41,927 bases of DNA from Alphaproteobacteria bacterium UBA6038 (GCA_002429315.1 DIZC01000091.1:1-41927); one strand, 5' to 3'. Counted from the first letter of the stretch, positions 8,703-17,785 are shown. Notes: generated by a model from the sequence alone, not told the origin. Translations and numbers: made by a program.

Positions 8703-9199
8703 CCTCGCGCACTGCCAGAAGCGACCTCACAGCCGCGCAATGGCGCGCGGCAATGGGCTGTTTTCCCTCGGGGGTGACAGTTGTCACCACGTGGGAGGGC
8801 GACAAGCCGGTCGGCACCACTGTGAATGCCTTCTGCTCGGTCTCACTCGAACCGCCGCTGCTGCTCATCTGTCTCGACTACGCCAATCCGGCCCTTTCGC
8901 CGATGGAGCGCTGCGGCGTTTTCGGGGTGAATATCCTGAACGCCGAAAGCCGCGAACTCGCGCTGCACTTCAGCCGAAATCCCGAAGAGGACCGCTTTGC
9001 CGGTCTGACGCATCGCGCGCGCGTGGGTGGCGCGCCGCAGCTCCAAGCCGCACCGGTGTTCATCGATTGCGCCGTCGAACACTCGTACGAAGGCGGCGAT
9101 CATCGGATTGTGGTCGGCCGCGGGCTGCACATCGAGCACGCTTCGGAGATGCCGCCGCTGCTGTATCACAAGGGCTGCTTTCCGAAGTTCGAGGCGTAG
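8687..9199 (+). CDS. flavin reductase family protein (RutF/HpaC-like)
   Basis: A 170-residue FMN-binding split-barrel flavin reductase, supplying reduced FMN/FAD to a two-component monooxygenase. The family signature is clear: FPSGVTVVTTW, GTTVNAFCSVSLEPPLLLICL, and the late ACD-like YEGGDHRIVVGRGL followed by PLLYHKG. The start overlaps the amidohydrolase stop by 16 bases, and the stop is two bases from the allophanate hydrolase ATG, so these genes form a tight operon. No obvious flavin-dependent monooxygenase partner lies in the window. The partner may be elsewhere, or the protein may act as a flavin-dependent enzyme in its own right. Confidence 0.88.
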   Translation: MAGSLTSRTARSDLTAAQWRAAMGCFPSGVTVVTTWEGDKPVGTTVNAFCSVSLEPPLLLICLDYANPALSPMERCGVFGVNILNAESRELALHFSRNPEEDRFAGLTHRARVGGAPQLQAAPVFIDCAVEHSYEGGDHRIVVGRGLHIEHASEMPPLLYHKGCFPKFEA

Positions 9200-9201
9200 C
9201 G

Positions 9202-11016
9202 ATGCACAGCGGCACGAGCGTGGTGGAAATGGCCGCGGCCGTGCGCTCCGGCGCGCGCTCGGCGGTCTCGATTGCCGAGCAATGCCTTGAGCGCGCCGAG
9301 GCCTACGACAGCATTCAGCCGCAAACCTGGATTCTGCGGCTGAAGCGGGAAGAGGTGCTGGCGCGCGCGGCGGAGGTGGATCGGCGCGCCCGGGCAGGCG
9401 AAGATCTTCCGTTGGCCGGCGTGCCGTTCGTCATAAAGGACAACATCGACGTCGCGGGCGTGGAGACGACAGCGGCCTGTCCCGCCTTCCGCTTCTTGCC
9501 GGAGACCAACGCGCCGGTGGTGGCGCGCCTGATCGCGGCCGGTGCCGTTCCCATCGGCAAGACCAATCTCGACCAGTTCGCCACGGGCCTGACGGGGTCT
9601 CGCAGCCCGTATGGCGCTCTTGGATGCGTGTTCAACCGGGAATATATCGCGGGTGGCTCGAGCTCCGGATCCGCGGTGGCAGTGGCCGCAGGCATTGTGC
9701 CATTTTCGCTTGGCACGGATACCGCCGGCTCGGGCCGTATCCCCGCCGCCCTAAACGGGCTGTTCGGTTTCAAGCCGACGCGTGGACGATGGAGCACGCG
9801 CGGTGTGGTGCCGGCCTGCCATTCGCTCGATTGCGTGAGCGTGTTTGCGAACAGGATTGCCGATGCGGCACTGATCGATTCCGTGCTCACCGCGTTCGAC
9901 GAAGGCGATCCGTGGTCGCGCCGCGCGCATGACAACGGAGCGAAACCTGTGGGCGTGCTCGGCGTGCCGCGCGCAGGCCAACTCGAGTGGTTCGGCGATA
10001 TGCAATCTACGGCGCTCTTCGCGGGCGCGGTTGAACGCGCTTCGAACATCGCAGCCGTTACGGAAGTGGATATTTCGCCGCTACTGGAATGTGGGCGGCT
10101 GCTCTATCAGGGCCCGTGGATCGCCGAGCGGGCGTTGCCCTTCCGCGAGCTGTTGCGCACCCAGCCGGAAGCCATCCATCCCGTCACCCGCACGATTCTC
10201 CAGGCCGGTCTCAATATCCCCGCGGCGGAGGCGTTCGAAGGGTTGCATGCGCTCAAGTGCTACGAGCGTGCCGCAGAAAGGATGTGGAGTACGGTGGATG
10301 CGCTGCTGTTGCCCACCGCGCCCACCATCTACCGCATTGCCGAAGTGCTCGCGGAGCCGTTTGCACTGAACGCAAGGCTGGGAACATTCACGAATTTCGT
10401 AAACCTGCTCGACATGGCGGCGGTCAGCGTACCGGCCGGATTCCGCGACAACCACACCGGATTCGGCATGAGCGTTATCGGGCCCGCGTGGAGTGATGTT
10501 CGCCTGATGCAGTTCGCCGAATGTTTTGCGAAGCTGGAAGAGATCGCTTCGCCGCCGCTTGATCTGGAGGGCCTGCAGCCGATGGTGAAGCTCGCGGTGG
10601 TCGGCGCCCATCTCGCCGGCTTGCCGCTGCACTGGCAGCTGACATCGCGCGGCGCCCGTTTTGTGCGCCCGACGCGAACGAAAAGTTGCTATCGCCTGTA
10701 CGCGATGGCGGGCAGCGCGCCGCCGAAGCCTGCGCTGGTGCATACGCGAGATGGTGCGGCCATCGAGGTCGAAATTTACGAGCTCGACGAGCGCGCGTTC
10801 GGCAGCCTTGTGGCGGAGGTGCCGCCGCCGCTCACAATCGGTACCGTGGCGCTGGAAGACGGCACGTGCGTAAAAGGCTTCCTCGGCGAGCCGCGCGCCA
10901 TCGAAGGCGCAGACGACATCACCCGCTTTGGCGGCTGGCGCAACTTTCTGGCCGCCGCCAGGGATAGCGCCCGCAAAACCCGGTGCGCGTGTGTCCAAGT
11001 TCGTGGGCGCCATTAG
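9202..11016 (+). CDS. atzF: allophanate hydrolase
   Basis: A 604-residue allophanate hydrolase converting allophanate to ammonia and CO2 in the cytoplasm. The N-terminal two-thirds is an amidase-signature domain with the Ser-cisSer-Lys triad: K79 in VIKDN, S153 in GGSSSGSA and S177 in GTDTAGSGR. The spacings of 74 and 24 equal those I recall for AtzF. The C-terminal third (from about residue 465, LAVVGAHLAGLPLHWQL) is the AtzF C-terminal domain, including YRLYAM and LEDGTCVKGFLGEP. The length also agrees with AtzF (about 605). No urea carboxylase gene is nearby, so allophanate should come from biuret-like or ring-derived ureides rather than from urea. It follows the flavin reductase gene by two bases. 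Confidence 0.92.
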   Translation: MHSGTSVVEMAAAVRSGARSAVSIAEQCLERAEAYDSIQPQTWILRLKREEVLARAAEVDRRARAGEDLPLAGVPFVIKDNIDVAGVETTAACPAFRFLPETNAPVVARLIAAGAVPIGKTNLDQFATGLTGSRSPYGALGCVFNREYIAGGSSSGSAVAVAAGIVPFSLGTDTAGSGRIPAALNGLFGFKPTRGRWSTRGVVPACHSLDCVSVFANRIADAALIDSVLTAFDEGDPWSRRAHDNGAKPVGVLGVPRAGQLEWFGDMQSTALFAGAVERASNIAAVTEVDISPLLECGRLLYQGPWIAERALPFRELLRTQPEAIHPVTRTILQAGLNIPAAEAFEGLHALKCYERAAERMWSTVDALLLPTAPTIYRIAEVLAEPFALNARLGTFTNFVNLLDMAAVSVPAGFRDNHTGFGMSVIGPAWSDVRLMQFAECFAKLEEIASPPLDLEGLQPMVKLAVVGAHLAGLPLHWQLTSRGARFVRPTRTKSCYRLYAMAGSAPPKPALVHTRDGAAIEVEIYELDERAFGSLVAEVPPPLTIGTVALEDGTCVKGFLGEPRAIEGADDITRFGGWRNFLAAARDSARKTRCACVQVRGRH

Positions 11017-11054
11017 TGGCATGTTGGTACGTTGCCAGACACGAAGAGGCGGCC

Positions 11055-11555
11055 ATGCCCGAGCAGTGCGAACACAGCCTCCGTCCCCGGAAAGCCAGTT
11101 GGACCCACATCGCGCTCCGCGTGAAGGACATCGACGCCACCATCGATTGGTATGAGCGGTTCACGCATTTGAAGCTGCTCAATCGCGGCGAGGATGCGAA
11201 CGGCAGGAACGCCTGGCTGGGCGACAGTTCACAGGTGGATTCGCCATTCGTGCTGGTGGTGGGGCAGTTCTATGAGGGCAAGGACCCCTTTGCCCCAGCG
11301 CAGCATCCGCCGCTCGGGCCGTTTGCGCATATGGGAATCGAATTGCCGTCGAAGCAGATGGTCGACGAGGTGGCGGCCAGAGCGAAGGCGGAAGGCTGTC
11401 TCGCGCTTGGGCCCGTGCAGATGCCCAAGCAGATCGGTTATGTCTGTTTCGTGAAGGACCCGGACGGAAACACGGTCGAGTTCTCCTACGACCAGGGCGT
11501 CTACGAAAAAGTGCGCGAGGTGTGGGGCGCCGGCGCAAAGGAAGCAGCGGAATAG
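11055..11555 (+). CDS. VOC-family (glyoxalase-fold) protein
   Basis: A 166-residue single-module vicinal-oxygen-chelate protein. The beta-alpha-beta-beta-beta halves are visible as WTHIALRVKDIDATIDWYERF and, at the end, IGYVCFVKDPDGNTVEFSYDQG, with candidate metal ligands H (WTHIAL), H (FAHMGIE) and E (TVEFS). VOC enzymes include glyoxalases, extradiol dioxygenases and isomerases, and the sequence does not decide among them. The ATG at 11055 has a weak purine-rich SD and begins MPEQCEHSLRPRK; longer starts add non-homologous sequence overlapping the atzF end. It is the last gene of the plus-strand run that begins at 6422 and is convergent with the ribokinase gene, ten bases away. Confidence 0.82.
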   Translation: MPEQCEHSLRPRKASWTHIALRVKDIDATIDWYERFTHLKLLNRGEDANGRNAWLGDSSQVDSPFVLVVGQFYEGKDPFAPAQHPPLGPFAHMGIELPSKQMVDEVAARAKAEGCLALGPVQMPKQIGYVCFVKDPDGNTVEFSYDQGVYEKVREVWGAGAKEAAE

Positions 11556-11575
11556 GCTCCGGCCCTCAGCGGAGC
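11556..11575. terminator. possible bidirectional hairpin between convergent genes
   Basis: GCTCCG (11556-11561) and CGGAGC (11570-11575) form a 6-bp stem with an 8-base loop across the 10-bp gap between two convergent stop codons. There is no T run on either side, so this is at best a weak terminator. Confidence 0.3.
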
Positions 11576-12465
11576 GCTTCGACTTCGGCACGCAAATTCG
11601 GCTGGACGGCAGCGCCGGCGCGACGGGTAGACACCGCCGCGGCCTTGTTCGCGTGTAGCAAGGCTTCGGGCAGTGGTATGTCTTCGTCGAGGCTCGCGGC
11701 GAGTACGCCGCAGAAACAGTCGCCGGCGCCGGTGGTGTCCACGACGTCGACCGGGTGACCCACCACGGAAATGACATCGCTCGAATTGACTGCCATGGCG
11801 CCCCGCACACCCAGCGTGACAATCACTTGCTGATGGGGACGTGAGATCAGGCTGCGCGCAGCGGTCACCACATCGATGTGAGACTCTCCTGTATTTGCGA
11901 TCTGTGCGTAGTGCGCGAGTTCGGACTGGTTCACGACAAGAATGTCGGCGAGCGGGAACAGCCCTTTGGCGTCATGGACCGCGGGCGCCGCATTGAGAAT
12001 TTTCGTGACGTTTTTCGCCTGCGCAAGGAGCGCCGCGATGGCTTCGATTGGCGTTTCGAGTTGCGCCAGCACGACGCGATGTGCGCCGAGCCCGTGCGAG
12101 GCGATCTGCTGCGCCGAGACGGCGCGGTTCGCCCCACCAATCACCACGATCATGTTTTCGCCGGCGGCCGAGACATTGATATGCGCCATGCCGGTCGGGG
12201 CATCCGCAAGCCTTTGAATGCCGGATGTGTCCACGCCGGCCGATGCGAGATGCGCGAGCAAGTCCTCACCCGCTTCGTCCTGCCCCACCGCGCCAATCAT
12301 CGCTGTCGGCGCGCCCCACCGCGCGCTTGCCACCGCCTGGTTTGCGCCCTTGCCGCCGGGGAATCGCTGCACATCCAGCGCCATCACGGTTTCGCCCGGG
12401 CCGGGCAATTCCTCTACGCGGCAAACGATATCAAGATTGATCGAGCCCAGCACGCAGACGCTCAT
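11566..12465 (-). CDS. rbsK: ribokinase (PfkB family)
   Basis: A 299-residue PfkB-family sugar kinase with the layout of ribokinase. It begins MSVCVLGSINLDIVCRVEEL, has the substrate-binding PGGKGANQAVA motif, the lid and core strands, VVNQSEL, VTLGVRGA, and the catalytic DTTGAGDCFCG motif with its aspartate base. The ATG at 12463-12465 was chosen because homology begins exactly there. Its first four bases overlap the stop of the upstream HpcH/HpaI-type aldolase gene (ATGA arrangement), so the two are co-translated. Ribokinase in a ring-degradation locus suggests that a ribosyl or similar sugar moiety is released from the substrate; other pentose or nucleoside substrates are possible. Confidence 0.88.
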   Translation of the reverse strand: MSVCVLGSINLDIVCRVEELPGPGETVMALDVQRFPGGKGANQAVASARWGAPTAMIGAVGQDEAGEDLLAHLASAGVDTSGIQRLADAPTGMAHINVSAAGENMIVVIGGANRAVSAQQIASHGLGAHRVVLAQLETPIEAIAALLAQAKNVTKILNAAPAVHDAKGLFPLADILVVNQSELAHYAQIANTGESHIDVVTAARSLISRPHQQVIVTLGVRGAMAVNSSDVISVVGHPVDVVDTTGAGDCFCGVLAASLDEDIPLPEALLHANKAAAVSTRRAGAAVQPNLRAEVEALR

Positions 12466-13247
12466 GGAGCGGCCGCTCCCGTGGCGCGGGCGAACGCCTG
12501 CCGGATAGCGCGGCCCTGCGCCAGTAGCCAGCTCTGATCGGAGCCGCAGACGAACACTGTTGCGCCCATTGCCAGAAACTTGGGCACCTCGGCGGGATCG
12601 TTCATGTAGATGCCGAAGGCGCAAGCCTCGCGCTTGGCCGCAGCGGCAATCGATTCGAGTGCCGTTTCCATTTTAGGATCGTCGGGACGTTCGACTCTTA
12701 ACGACAGCGCAAGGTCGGCGCGGCCCACGAACAGGCAATCGATATCGGGCCTTGCGGCAATCGCACCCAGATGATCGAGCGCGGAGGCATCTTCGATCTG
12801 GCACCAGAGGGAGGTTTGCCGATCGGCGTCGGTGCGGTATGCGGCGGCTTGTGTCGTGCCGAATGCGCCAGCCCGGCCGGATGGTGAGAAGCCGCGCGCG
12901 CCCGCGCTGTACTTTGCGGCGGCGATCACGCGTTCCGCCGCGGCCGCGTCTGTGACGTGCGGCGCCATGATGCCGGAGGCGCCGAGATCGAGACAGCGGT
13001 TGATGAAGCTGGCGGAATGGTCGGGCGTGCGCACGAGGCACGGCAGCTGATTGCTGCGCGTCGCCAGCACGATGCGGTCGATGTCTGCGCCATCGAACGG
13101 CGCGTGTTCGGCATCGATGACGAGGAAATCCAGCGAGCAGTGGCCGAGCACTTCCGCAATCTGGTGCGACGCGCTCTTGATGAACGCGCCCAGCACCACC
13201 TCGCCGGCACGCGTCCGTTCTCGGAAGGTCTTCGCCACGAAGGTCAC
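12462..13247 (-). CDS. HpcH/HpaI-family aldolase
   Basis: A 261-residue class II pyruvate aldolase of the HpcH/HpaI family, which splits 2-keto-3-deoxy acids or 4-hydroxy-2-oxo acids into pyruvate or an analogue and an aldehyde. Motifs are GAFIKSASHQIAEVLG, LVIDAEHAPFD (metal/acid region), PCLVRTPDH, GASGIMAPHV, CQIED, LFVGRADLALSL and GSDQSWLL at the end. The GTG at 13247 is preferred as start (VTFVAKTF); the frame stays open further but without homology. The gene lies divergent from the IclR regulator across about 90 bp and upstream of the overlapping ribokinase gene. In the pathway it would process the carbon chain after ring opening. Confidence 0.85.
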   Translation of the reverse strand: MTFVAKTFRERTRAGEVVLGAFIKSASHQIAEVLGHCSLDFLVIDAEHAPFDGADIDRIVLATRSNQLPCLVRTPDHSASFINRCLDLGASGIMAPHVTDAAAAERVIAAAKYSAGARGFSPSGRAGAFGTTQAAAYRTDADRQTSLWCQIEDASALDHLGAIAARPDIDCLFVGRADLALSLRVERPDDPKMETALESIAAAAKREACAFGIYMNDPAEVPKFLAMGATVFVCGSDQSWLLAQGRAIRQAFARATGAAAP

Positions 13248-13262
13248 GCTAGTGCAGTGCCC

Positions 13263-13328
13263 GGAGTGCCGCAACGCTGACGGCGCACTCCAGATTGGCT
13301 TGACCCGCACCCGCCGCACAGATTATCG
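13263..13328. promoter_or_regulatory. divergent promoter with inverted repeat, possible IclR operator
   Basis: The roughly 90-bp gap between the divergent aldolase and IclR genes contains an exact inverted repeat, GGAGTGC (13263-13269) and GCACTCC (13285-13291), separated by 15 bases. On the plus strand a TTGACC (13300-13305) stands 17 bases before TTATCG (13323-13328), resembling a sigma70 promoter just ahead of the regulator start. IclR proteins typically bind palindromes in such divergent regions. Both assignments are pattern matches only. Confidence 0.35.
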
Positions 13329-13337
13329 TGTACCGCC

Positions 13338-14165
13338 ATGCAGACCAGCGTTGCGCTAGCCGGAACACCTGAATTAGCGGCGGAAATATCTCCGTCGGCC
13401 GATGTGGGGCTGGAGTCCGTGGATCTGGTGCTACGGCTGATCGAGCTGCTGGCAAGGAGCGCGACACCTCGACGGCTCACTGAAATCGCCAATGAGCTTG
13501 GAATTTCCAAAGCGCGCGCCCACCGGCATCTGCGCGCCCTGCTGCGGCGCGGCTATGTGCGCCAGGACCTCGACAGCGAACGATACGAAATCGGCATCAA
13601 GGTAATGGTCCTCGGCGAAGCAGTGCGCGACCGCTTCGACGTGCTAACCGCCATGCGGCCGCAAATGCTGCGCCTGCGGGAGGCGACGTCGCAAACGGTG
13701 ACGGCGTCGGCACTGGCGGACGATTCTGTGGTGGTGCTGGAACTGCTGCCTGGCCGCACGCTCATCGAATTCGGCGTGCGCCCGGGGGCCGCGCTCGATC
13801 TGCACGCATCCGCGCATGGGCTGATCGCGCTTGCCTTCGGGCCGGCACGCCTGCGCGACAAGGCACTCTCCGAACCATTGAAAGCCTGGACTCGTGCCAC
13901 GGTCACACGGCCAAAGGAACTCGGCGCCGCCATCGAAAAGGTGCGTCGCCAGGGCTGGGCCACCGCGCCGGACCAGGTCATGCAAGGCGTCAACGCGCTG
14001 GCCGCGCCGGTGTTCGATCACCGCGCCGCCTGGTGCGGCACGCTCGCGCTGGTGGGCTCGACGCAGTTCATTCCGGGGCGCCCGCCGAAATTTCTAATCG
14101 AGCAGGTGACGAACGCATCGGCTGAGGCATCGCGCAGCATGGGATGGAAGGCACGGGCCGCATGA
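13338..14165 (+). CDS. IclR-family transcriptional regulator
   Basis: A 275-residue IclR-type regulator. The N-terminal winged helix-turn-helix spans about residues 30-90, with RRLTEIANELGISKARAHRH as the recognition region followed by LRALLRRGYVRQD. The C-terminal effector domain includes LDLHASAHGLIALAF and the late VMQGVNALAAPVFDH motif typical of IclR ligand pockets. It starts at the ATG at 13338. Its stop overlaps the hydantoinase A start in an ATGA, so the regulator is translated with the operon it probably controls, and it is divergent from the aldolase-ribokinase pair. It likely senses a pathway substrate or intermediate; whether it activates or represses is not visible. Confidence 0.9.
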   Translation: MQTSVALAGTPELAAEISPSADVGLESVDLVLRLIELLARSATPRRLTEIANELGISKARAHRHLRALLRRGYVRQDLDSERYEIGIKVMVLGEAVRDRFDVLTAMRPQMLRLREATSQTVTASALADDSVVVLELLPGRTLIEFGVRPGAALDLHASAHGLIALAFGPARLRDKALSEPLKAWTRATVTRPKELGAAIEKVRRQGWATAPDQVMQGVNALAAPVFDHRAAWCGTLALVGSTQFIPGRPPKFLIEQVTNASAEASRSMGWKARAA

Positions 14166-16228
14166 CGTATTCGCTCGCCGTCGATATCGGCGGAACCTTC
14201 ACCGATGTGGTGCTCCGCAGCGCCGACGGTTCCCTGTACGTCGACAAGACGCTCACGACCCATCACGATTTGCTGGAGGCGTTCTTCCGCGGCGTGAATC
14301 TGGTGCTCCGCAAGGCCGATGTGCGCCCCGAGCAGGTGGAGGGCGTGGTGGTGCACGCCACCACGATCGTTACCAACGCCCTGATCGAGCGCAAAGGTTT
14401 TCCCACCGCGCTGGTTGCCACCAAGGGCTTCGGCGATGTGCTCGCCATCCGCAATGAGCACCGTTACGAGATGTACGATCCGCAGATCGAATTTGCGCCG
14501 CCGCTGATATCGCGCGAGCTGACCTTCGAGCTGGACGAGCGGGTGCTGGCGGACGGCTCTGTGTTGCGGCGCGTCAATCCCGCGGAGGTCGAAGCGCTGA
14601 CCGAGTGGCTGAAGGCGAGCGGCGTCGTCTCGGCGGCCATCTGTCTCCTGAACAGCTTCCGCAATCCGGAGAACGAGCGCGCCGTGGCCGCCGCCTTGGC
14701 CGAGCGCCTGCCAGAACTGTACATCTCACTGTCTTCCAGCGTGGCGCCGCAGATTCGCGAATACCCGCGCACCTCCACCACAGCGATCAACGCCTATGCG
14801 ATGCCGATCACCGAGCCTTATCTGCGCGGGCTGGAGGAAGGCCTGCACGAGGCGCGCATTCCCAACCGGCCACTGATCATGCTGAGCTCGGGTGGAATCA
14901 TTGGCGCAGGTGTCGCAGCGCGCAACCCGGTGCGCATGATTGAGAGCGGCCCCGCGGCGGGCGCGCTGGCGGCGAGCTGGTATGCGCAGCGCCTCAAGCT
15001 CGATCGCCTGCTCTCCTTCGACATGGGTGGCACCACAGCCAAGGCCTGCCTCATTGAGAACCGCAAGCCGCTGGTGACCGGAAGTTTCGAAATCGATCGC
15101 ATGTACCGATTCTATGAAGGCAGCGGCATGCCGGTGACGGTCCCCTGCATCGACATGATCGAGATCGGCGCCGGCGGCGGCAGCATTGCGAGCGTGGACG
15201 ATCTGGGCTTGCTGAAAGTGGGGCCGCGCAGTGCGGGCTCCAATCCCGGTCCTGCCTGTTATGGCCTCGGCGGCACCAACGCGACCGTGACGGATGCCGA
15301 TCTGGTCCTGGGCCTGCTGGATGCCAACAATTTCCTTGGTGGCGACATGCAGCTTGATGTCCGCGCGGCATACACGGCCATGGAGCGCGTGGCAAAAACA
15401 CTCGATGCGACGCCAGTGCAGACAGCCGATGGCATCTTCCGTATCGTCGCCGAAACCATGGCTGGAGCCGCGCGGGCCCATCTCACCGATCGCGGCATCG
15501 ATCACCGCGGGCTTGCGCTGCTGGCGTTCGGCGGCGCAGGGCCCGTGCACGCTTGCGCCGTGGGAAGCCTGCTCGGCAGCACGGCCGTGATCTTCCCGCC
15601 ACAGGCGAGCGTGCTCTCTGCCTTTGGCACGCTGGTGACGCCGGTGCGGCTGGATCTCGTGCGAAGCGCGCTTGGCAATCTGGAATCGCTTGCGTGGGAC
15701 GACGTTGGCCGGCTGCTGGGCGAAATGGTTGACGAGGCTCATGCGGCGCTGGCCCAGGCGGGCTGCGAGCGCGACAGCGTGCGGCTCACCTTCGGCGCCG
15801 ATCTGCGCTATTTCGGCCAGCAGAATGAGCTCGGCATCACGTTTGCGCACGATCCGCGCAAGGATCGCGATACGTCCGCGATTCGTCGCGTCTTCGAGGC
15901 CGCATACTTGGCGCAATACGGCGTGACGCCGTCGCATGTTCCGCTGGAAATCGTGAGCTGGCGACTGACGGCGCAGGGTCCGGAGATTACAGTGGAAGGT
16001 GGGATGCAGCGCGCGACCTCGCCCGGCGCGCCGAAATTGTATCGCAAGGTTCTTTTGTGGCCGAGTGAAGAGGACGTGCCGGTGTACGATCGCGTGGCCT
16101 TGGCCATCGGTCAGCAGATTGCCGGGCCGGCCATCATCGAAGAGCGCGAGACCACCATTGTGCTGCCGCCGAACTGGGACGCAGTGGTGAACGAGCTCGC
16201 CTGCATCGTCGCCACCGAGAGAGGATGA
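14162..16228 (+). CDS. hyuA: hydantoinase/oxoprolinase family subunit A
   Basis: A 688-residue HyuA-type subunit of the ATP-dependent hydantoinase/oxoprolinase family, which with HyuB opens cyclic amides (N-methylhydantoin, 5-oxoproline, caprolactam) or carboxylates ketones. It begins MTYSLAVDIGGTFTDVVLRS, the ASKHA-type phosphate loop, followed by HATTIVTNALIERKG, a second nucleotide region LLSFDMGGTTAKACLIEN, and EIGAGGGSIASVDDLG. The C-terminal part contains LLAFGGAGPVHACAVG and the family's acetone-carboxylase-like region. The ATG overlaps the IclR stop by four bases. It is followed one base later by hyuB. In this locus a lactam, imide or hydantoin-like ring is the natural guess for the substrate. 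Confidence 0.92.
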   Translation: MTYSLAVDIGGTFTDVVLRSADGSLYVDKTLTTHHDLLEAFFRGVNLVLRKADVRPEQVEGVVVHATTIVTNALIERKGFPTALVATKGFGDVLAIRNEHRYEMYDPQIEFAPPLISRELTFELDERVLADGSVLRRVNPAEVEALTEWLKASGVVSAAICLLNSFRNPENERAVAAALAERLPELYISLSSSVAPQIREYPRTSTTAINAYAMPITEPYLRGLEEGLHEARIPNRPLIMLSSGGIIGAGVAARNPVRMIESGPAAGALAASWYAQRLKLDRLLSFDMGGTTAKACLIENRKPLVTGSFEIDRMYRFYEGSGMPVTVPCIDMIEIGAGGGSIASVDDLGLLKVGPRSAGSNPGPACYGLGGTNATVTDADLVLGLLDANNFLGGDMQLDVRAAYTAMERVAKTLDATPVQTADGIFRIVAETMAGAARAHLTDRGIDHRGLALLAFGGAGPVHACAVGSLLGSTAVIFPPQASVLSAFGTLVTPVRLDLVRSALGNLESLAWDDVGRLLGEMVDEAHAALAQAGCERDSVRLTFGADLRYFGQQNELGITFAHDPRKDRDTSAIRRVFEAAYLAQYGVTPSHVPLEIVSWRLTAQGPEITVEGGMQRATSPGAPKLYRKVLLWPSEEDVPVYDRVALAIGQQIAGPAIIEERETTIVLPPNWDAVVNELACIVATERG

Positions 16229-16229
16229 G

Positions 16230-17774
16230 ATGGACGGAATCGAACTCGAAATCCTTTGGTCGAACTTGATCGGCATCGTCAGCGAGCAGGCAAAGGCGCT
16301 GCAGCGCATCGCCTTCAGCCCCATCGTGCGGGAAGCGGGAGATCTCGCGAGCGGCCTGTTCGATGCGCAGGGCCGCATGGTGGCGCAGGCCAATACCGGC
16401 ACGCCGGGCCACATCAATTCGCTCGCGGCGGCGGGCAAGACTCTGGCGGGCCTGTTTCACAACCAGCTGGTGCCGGGCGACATCATCATCACCAACGATC
16501 CGTGGATGTCGGCCGGCCACTTCTTCGACATTACGGTGCTGGCGCCGATCTTCTGGGACGAGCGGCTGATCGGCTATATCGGCTCGACCATCCATCATAC
16601 CGATATCGGCGGCTACGGCATCGGCGCCGGTGCGCGCGACATTCACGAAGAGGGCTTGTGGATTCCGCCTTCGAAATTTTACGAAGCGGCCGAGCCAAAT
16701 CCGGTGCTGCACGACATCATCCGTCACAACGTCCGCACGCCCGATCATGTGTTTGGCGATCTGGCGGCGCAGGTGTCGAGCGGACGCGCCGGCGGCGAGC
16801 GCCTGATTGCTTTGTGCAAGCGTGCGGGCCTGCGCGATATCGAAACGCTCTCCGAAGAGATCATCAGCCGCTCGGAAGCTGCCACGCGGCGCGCCATTCG
16901 CGCGCTGCCCGCCGGCACCTGGCACGGCGAAAGCCGGTTCGATGTGCCGGGCGGCGACGTCATTGAACTGAAGACGGCCGTCACCGTGGACAATGTGGCC
17001 GGCGATGTGGTGATCGATTTTACCGGCAGCAGCGGTGCAAGCCCGCTCGGCATCAACGTGGTGATGAACTACACCCACGCCTATTCCACCTTTGCAGTGC
17101 GCAGCTGCCTCAATCCCGAGCAGCCGAACAATTACGGCTCGCTCGCCCCCATCCGGGTGACGGCGCCGAAAGGCTGCATCGTCAACGCCGCTTATCCCTC
17201 GCCGCTCAATGCCCGCCACGTCGTCGGCATGTTCGTGCCGATGCCGATACTCAAGGCCTTGTATCAGATCCTGCCGGAACGTGTGCTCGCGGAAGGGTCC
17301 GGTGCGGTGTGGACGGTGCAGATCCAGGGCAAGTACGCCAATGGCGAAGCGTTTACCTCCTCGATGTTCAACTACTCGGGCGGCATGGGCGCGCGCGCCA
17401 ACAAGCCGGGGCCGAGCGCCACCTGCTATCCGACCGGCGTGGCCGCCGTGCCGGTGGAGATCCTCGAAGCGGCCATGCCCATCGTGTTCGATCGGCGCGA
17501 GCTGCGCCGCGGTTCGGGCGGCGAGGGCCGCTCGCGTGGCGGCGATGGGCAGGTGATCGGCTTCCACATGCGGACCGATCAGCCGTGGCTGCTCAATGCG
17601 GTGCCCAGCCGTCTCGACCGCGGGCCGGACGGTCTGGATGGCGGCGCGCCGGGTGCGGGCGGACACTTCCTCGTCAACGGAAAACCGGTGTCCGAAGCGC
17701 GCAAGATGACGATGCAGCCGGGCGACGTTGTGCTGCTGGAGACGCCGGGCGGCGGCGGCTACGGTCGCGCGTGA
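16230..17774 (+). CDS. hyuB: hydantoinase/oxoprolinase family subunit B
   Basis: A 514-residue HyuB-type subunit, partner of the preceding HyuA. It opens MDGIELEILWSNLIGIVSEQ, then shows FSPIVREAGDLASGLFDAQG, NTGTPGHINSLA, IITNDPWMSAGHFFD, and HHTDIGGYGIGAGARDIHEE, the conserved metal/active-site region of the family. The C-terminal glycine-rich GGGGYGRA ending is also typical. It starts one base after the hyuA stop, with GAGAGGATGAG as a plausible SD. The cupin and a second VOC gene follow at short distance with good SD sites, so hyuA, hyuB, cupin and VOC form one operon behind the IclR gene. Confidence 0.92.
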   Translation: MDGIELEILWSNLIGIVSEQAKALQRIAFSPIVREAGDLASGLFDAQGRMVAQANTGTPGHINSLAAAGKTLAGLFHNQLVPGDIIITNDPWMSAGHFFDITVLAPIFWDERLIGYIGSTIHHTDIGGYGIGAGARDIHEEGLWIPPSKFYEAAEPNPVLHDIIRHNVRTPDHVFGDLAAQVSSGRAGGERLIALCKRAGLRDIETLSEEIISRSEAATRRAIRALPAGTWHGESRFDVPGGDVIELKTAVTVDNVAGDVVIDFTGSSGASPLGINVVMNYTHAYSTFAVRSCLNPEQPNNYGSLAPIRVTAPKGCIVNAAYPSPLNARHVVGMFVPMPILKALYQILPERVLAEGSGAVWTVQIQGKYANGEAFTSSMFNYSGGMGARANKPGPSATCYPTGVAAVPVEILEAAMPIVFDRRELRRGSGGEGRSRGGDGQVIGFHMRTDQPWLLNAVPSRLDRGPDGLDGGAPGAGGHFLVNGKPVSEARKMTMQPGDVVLLETPGGGGYGRA

Positions 17775-17785
17775 AGGAGGACGCA

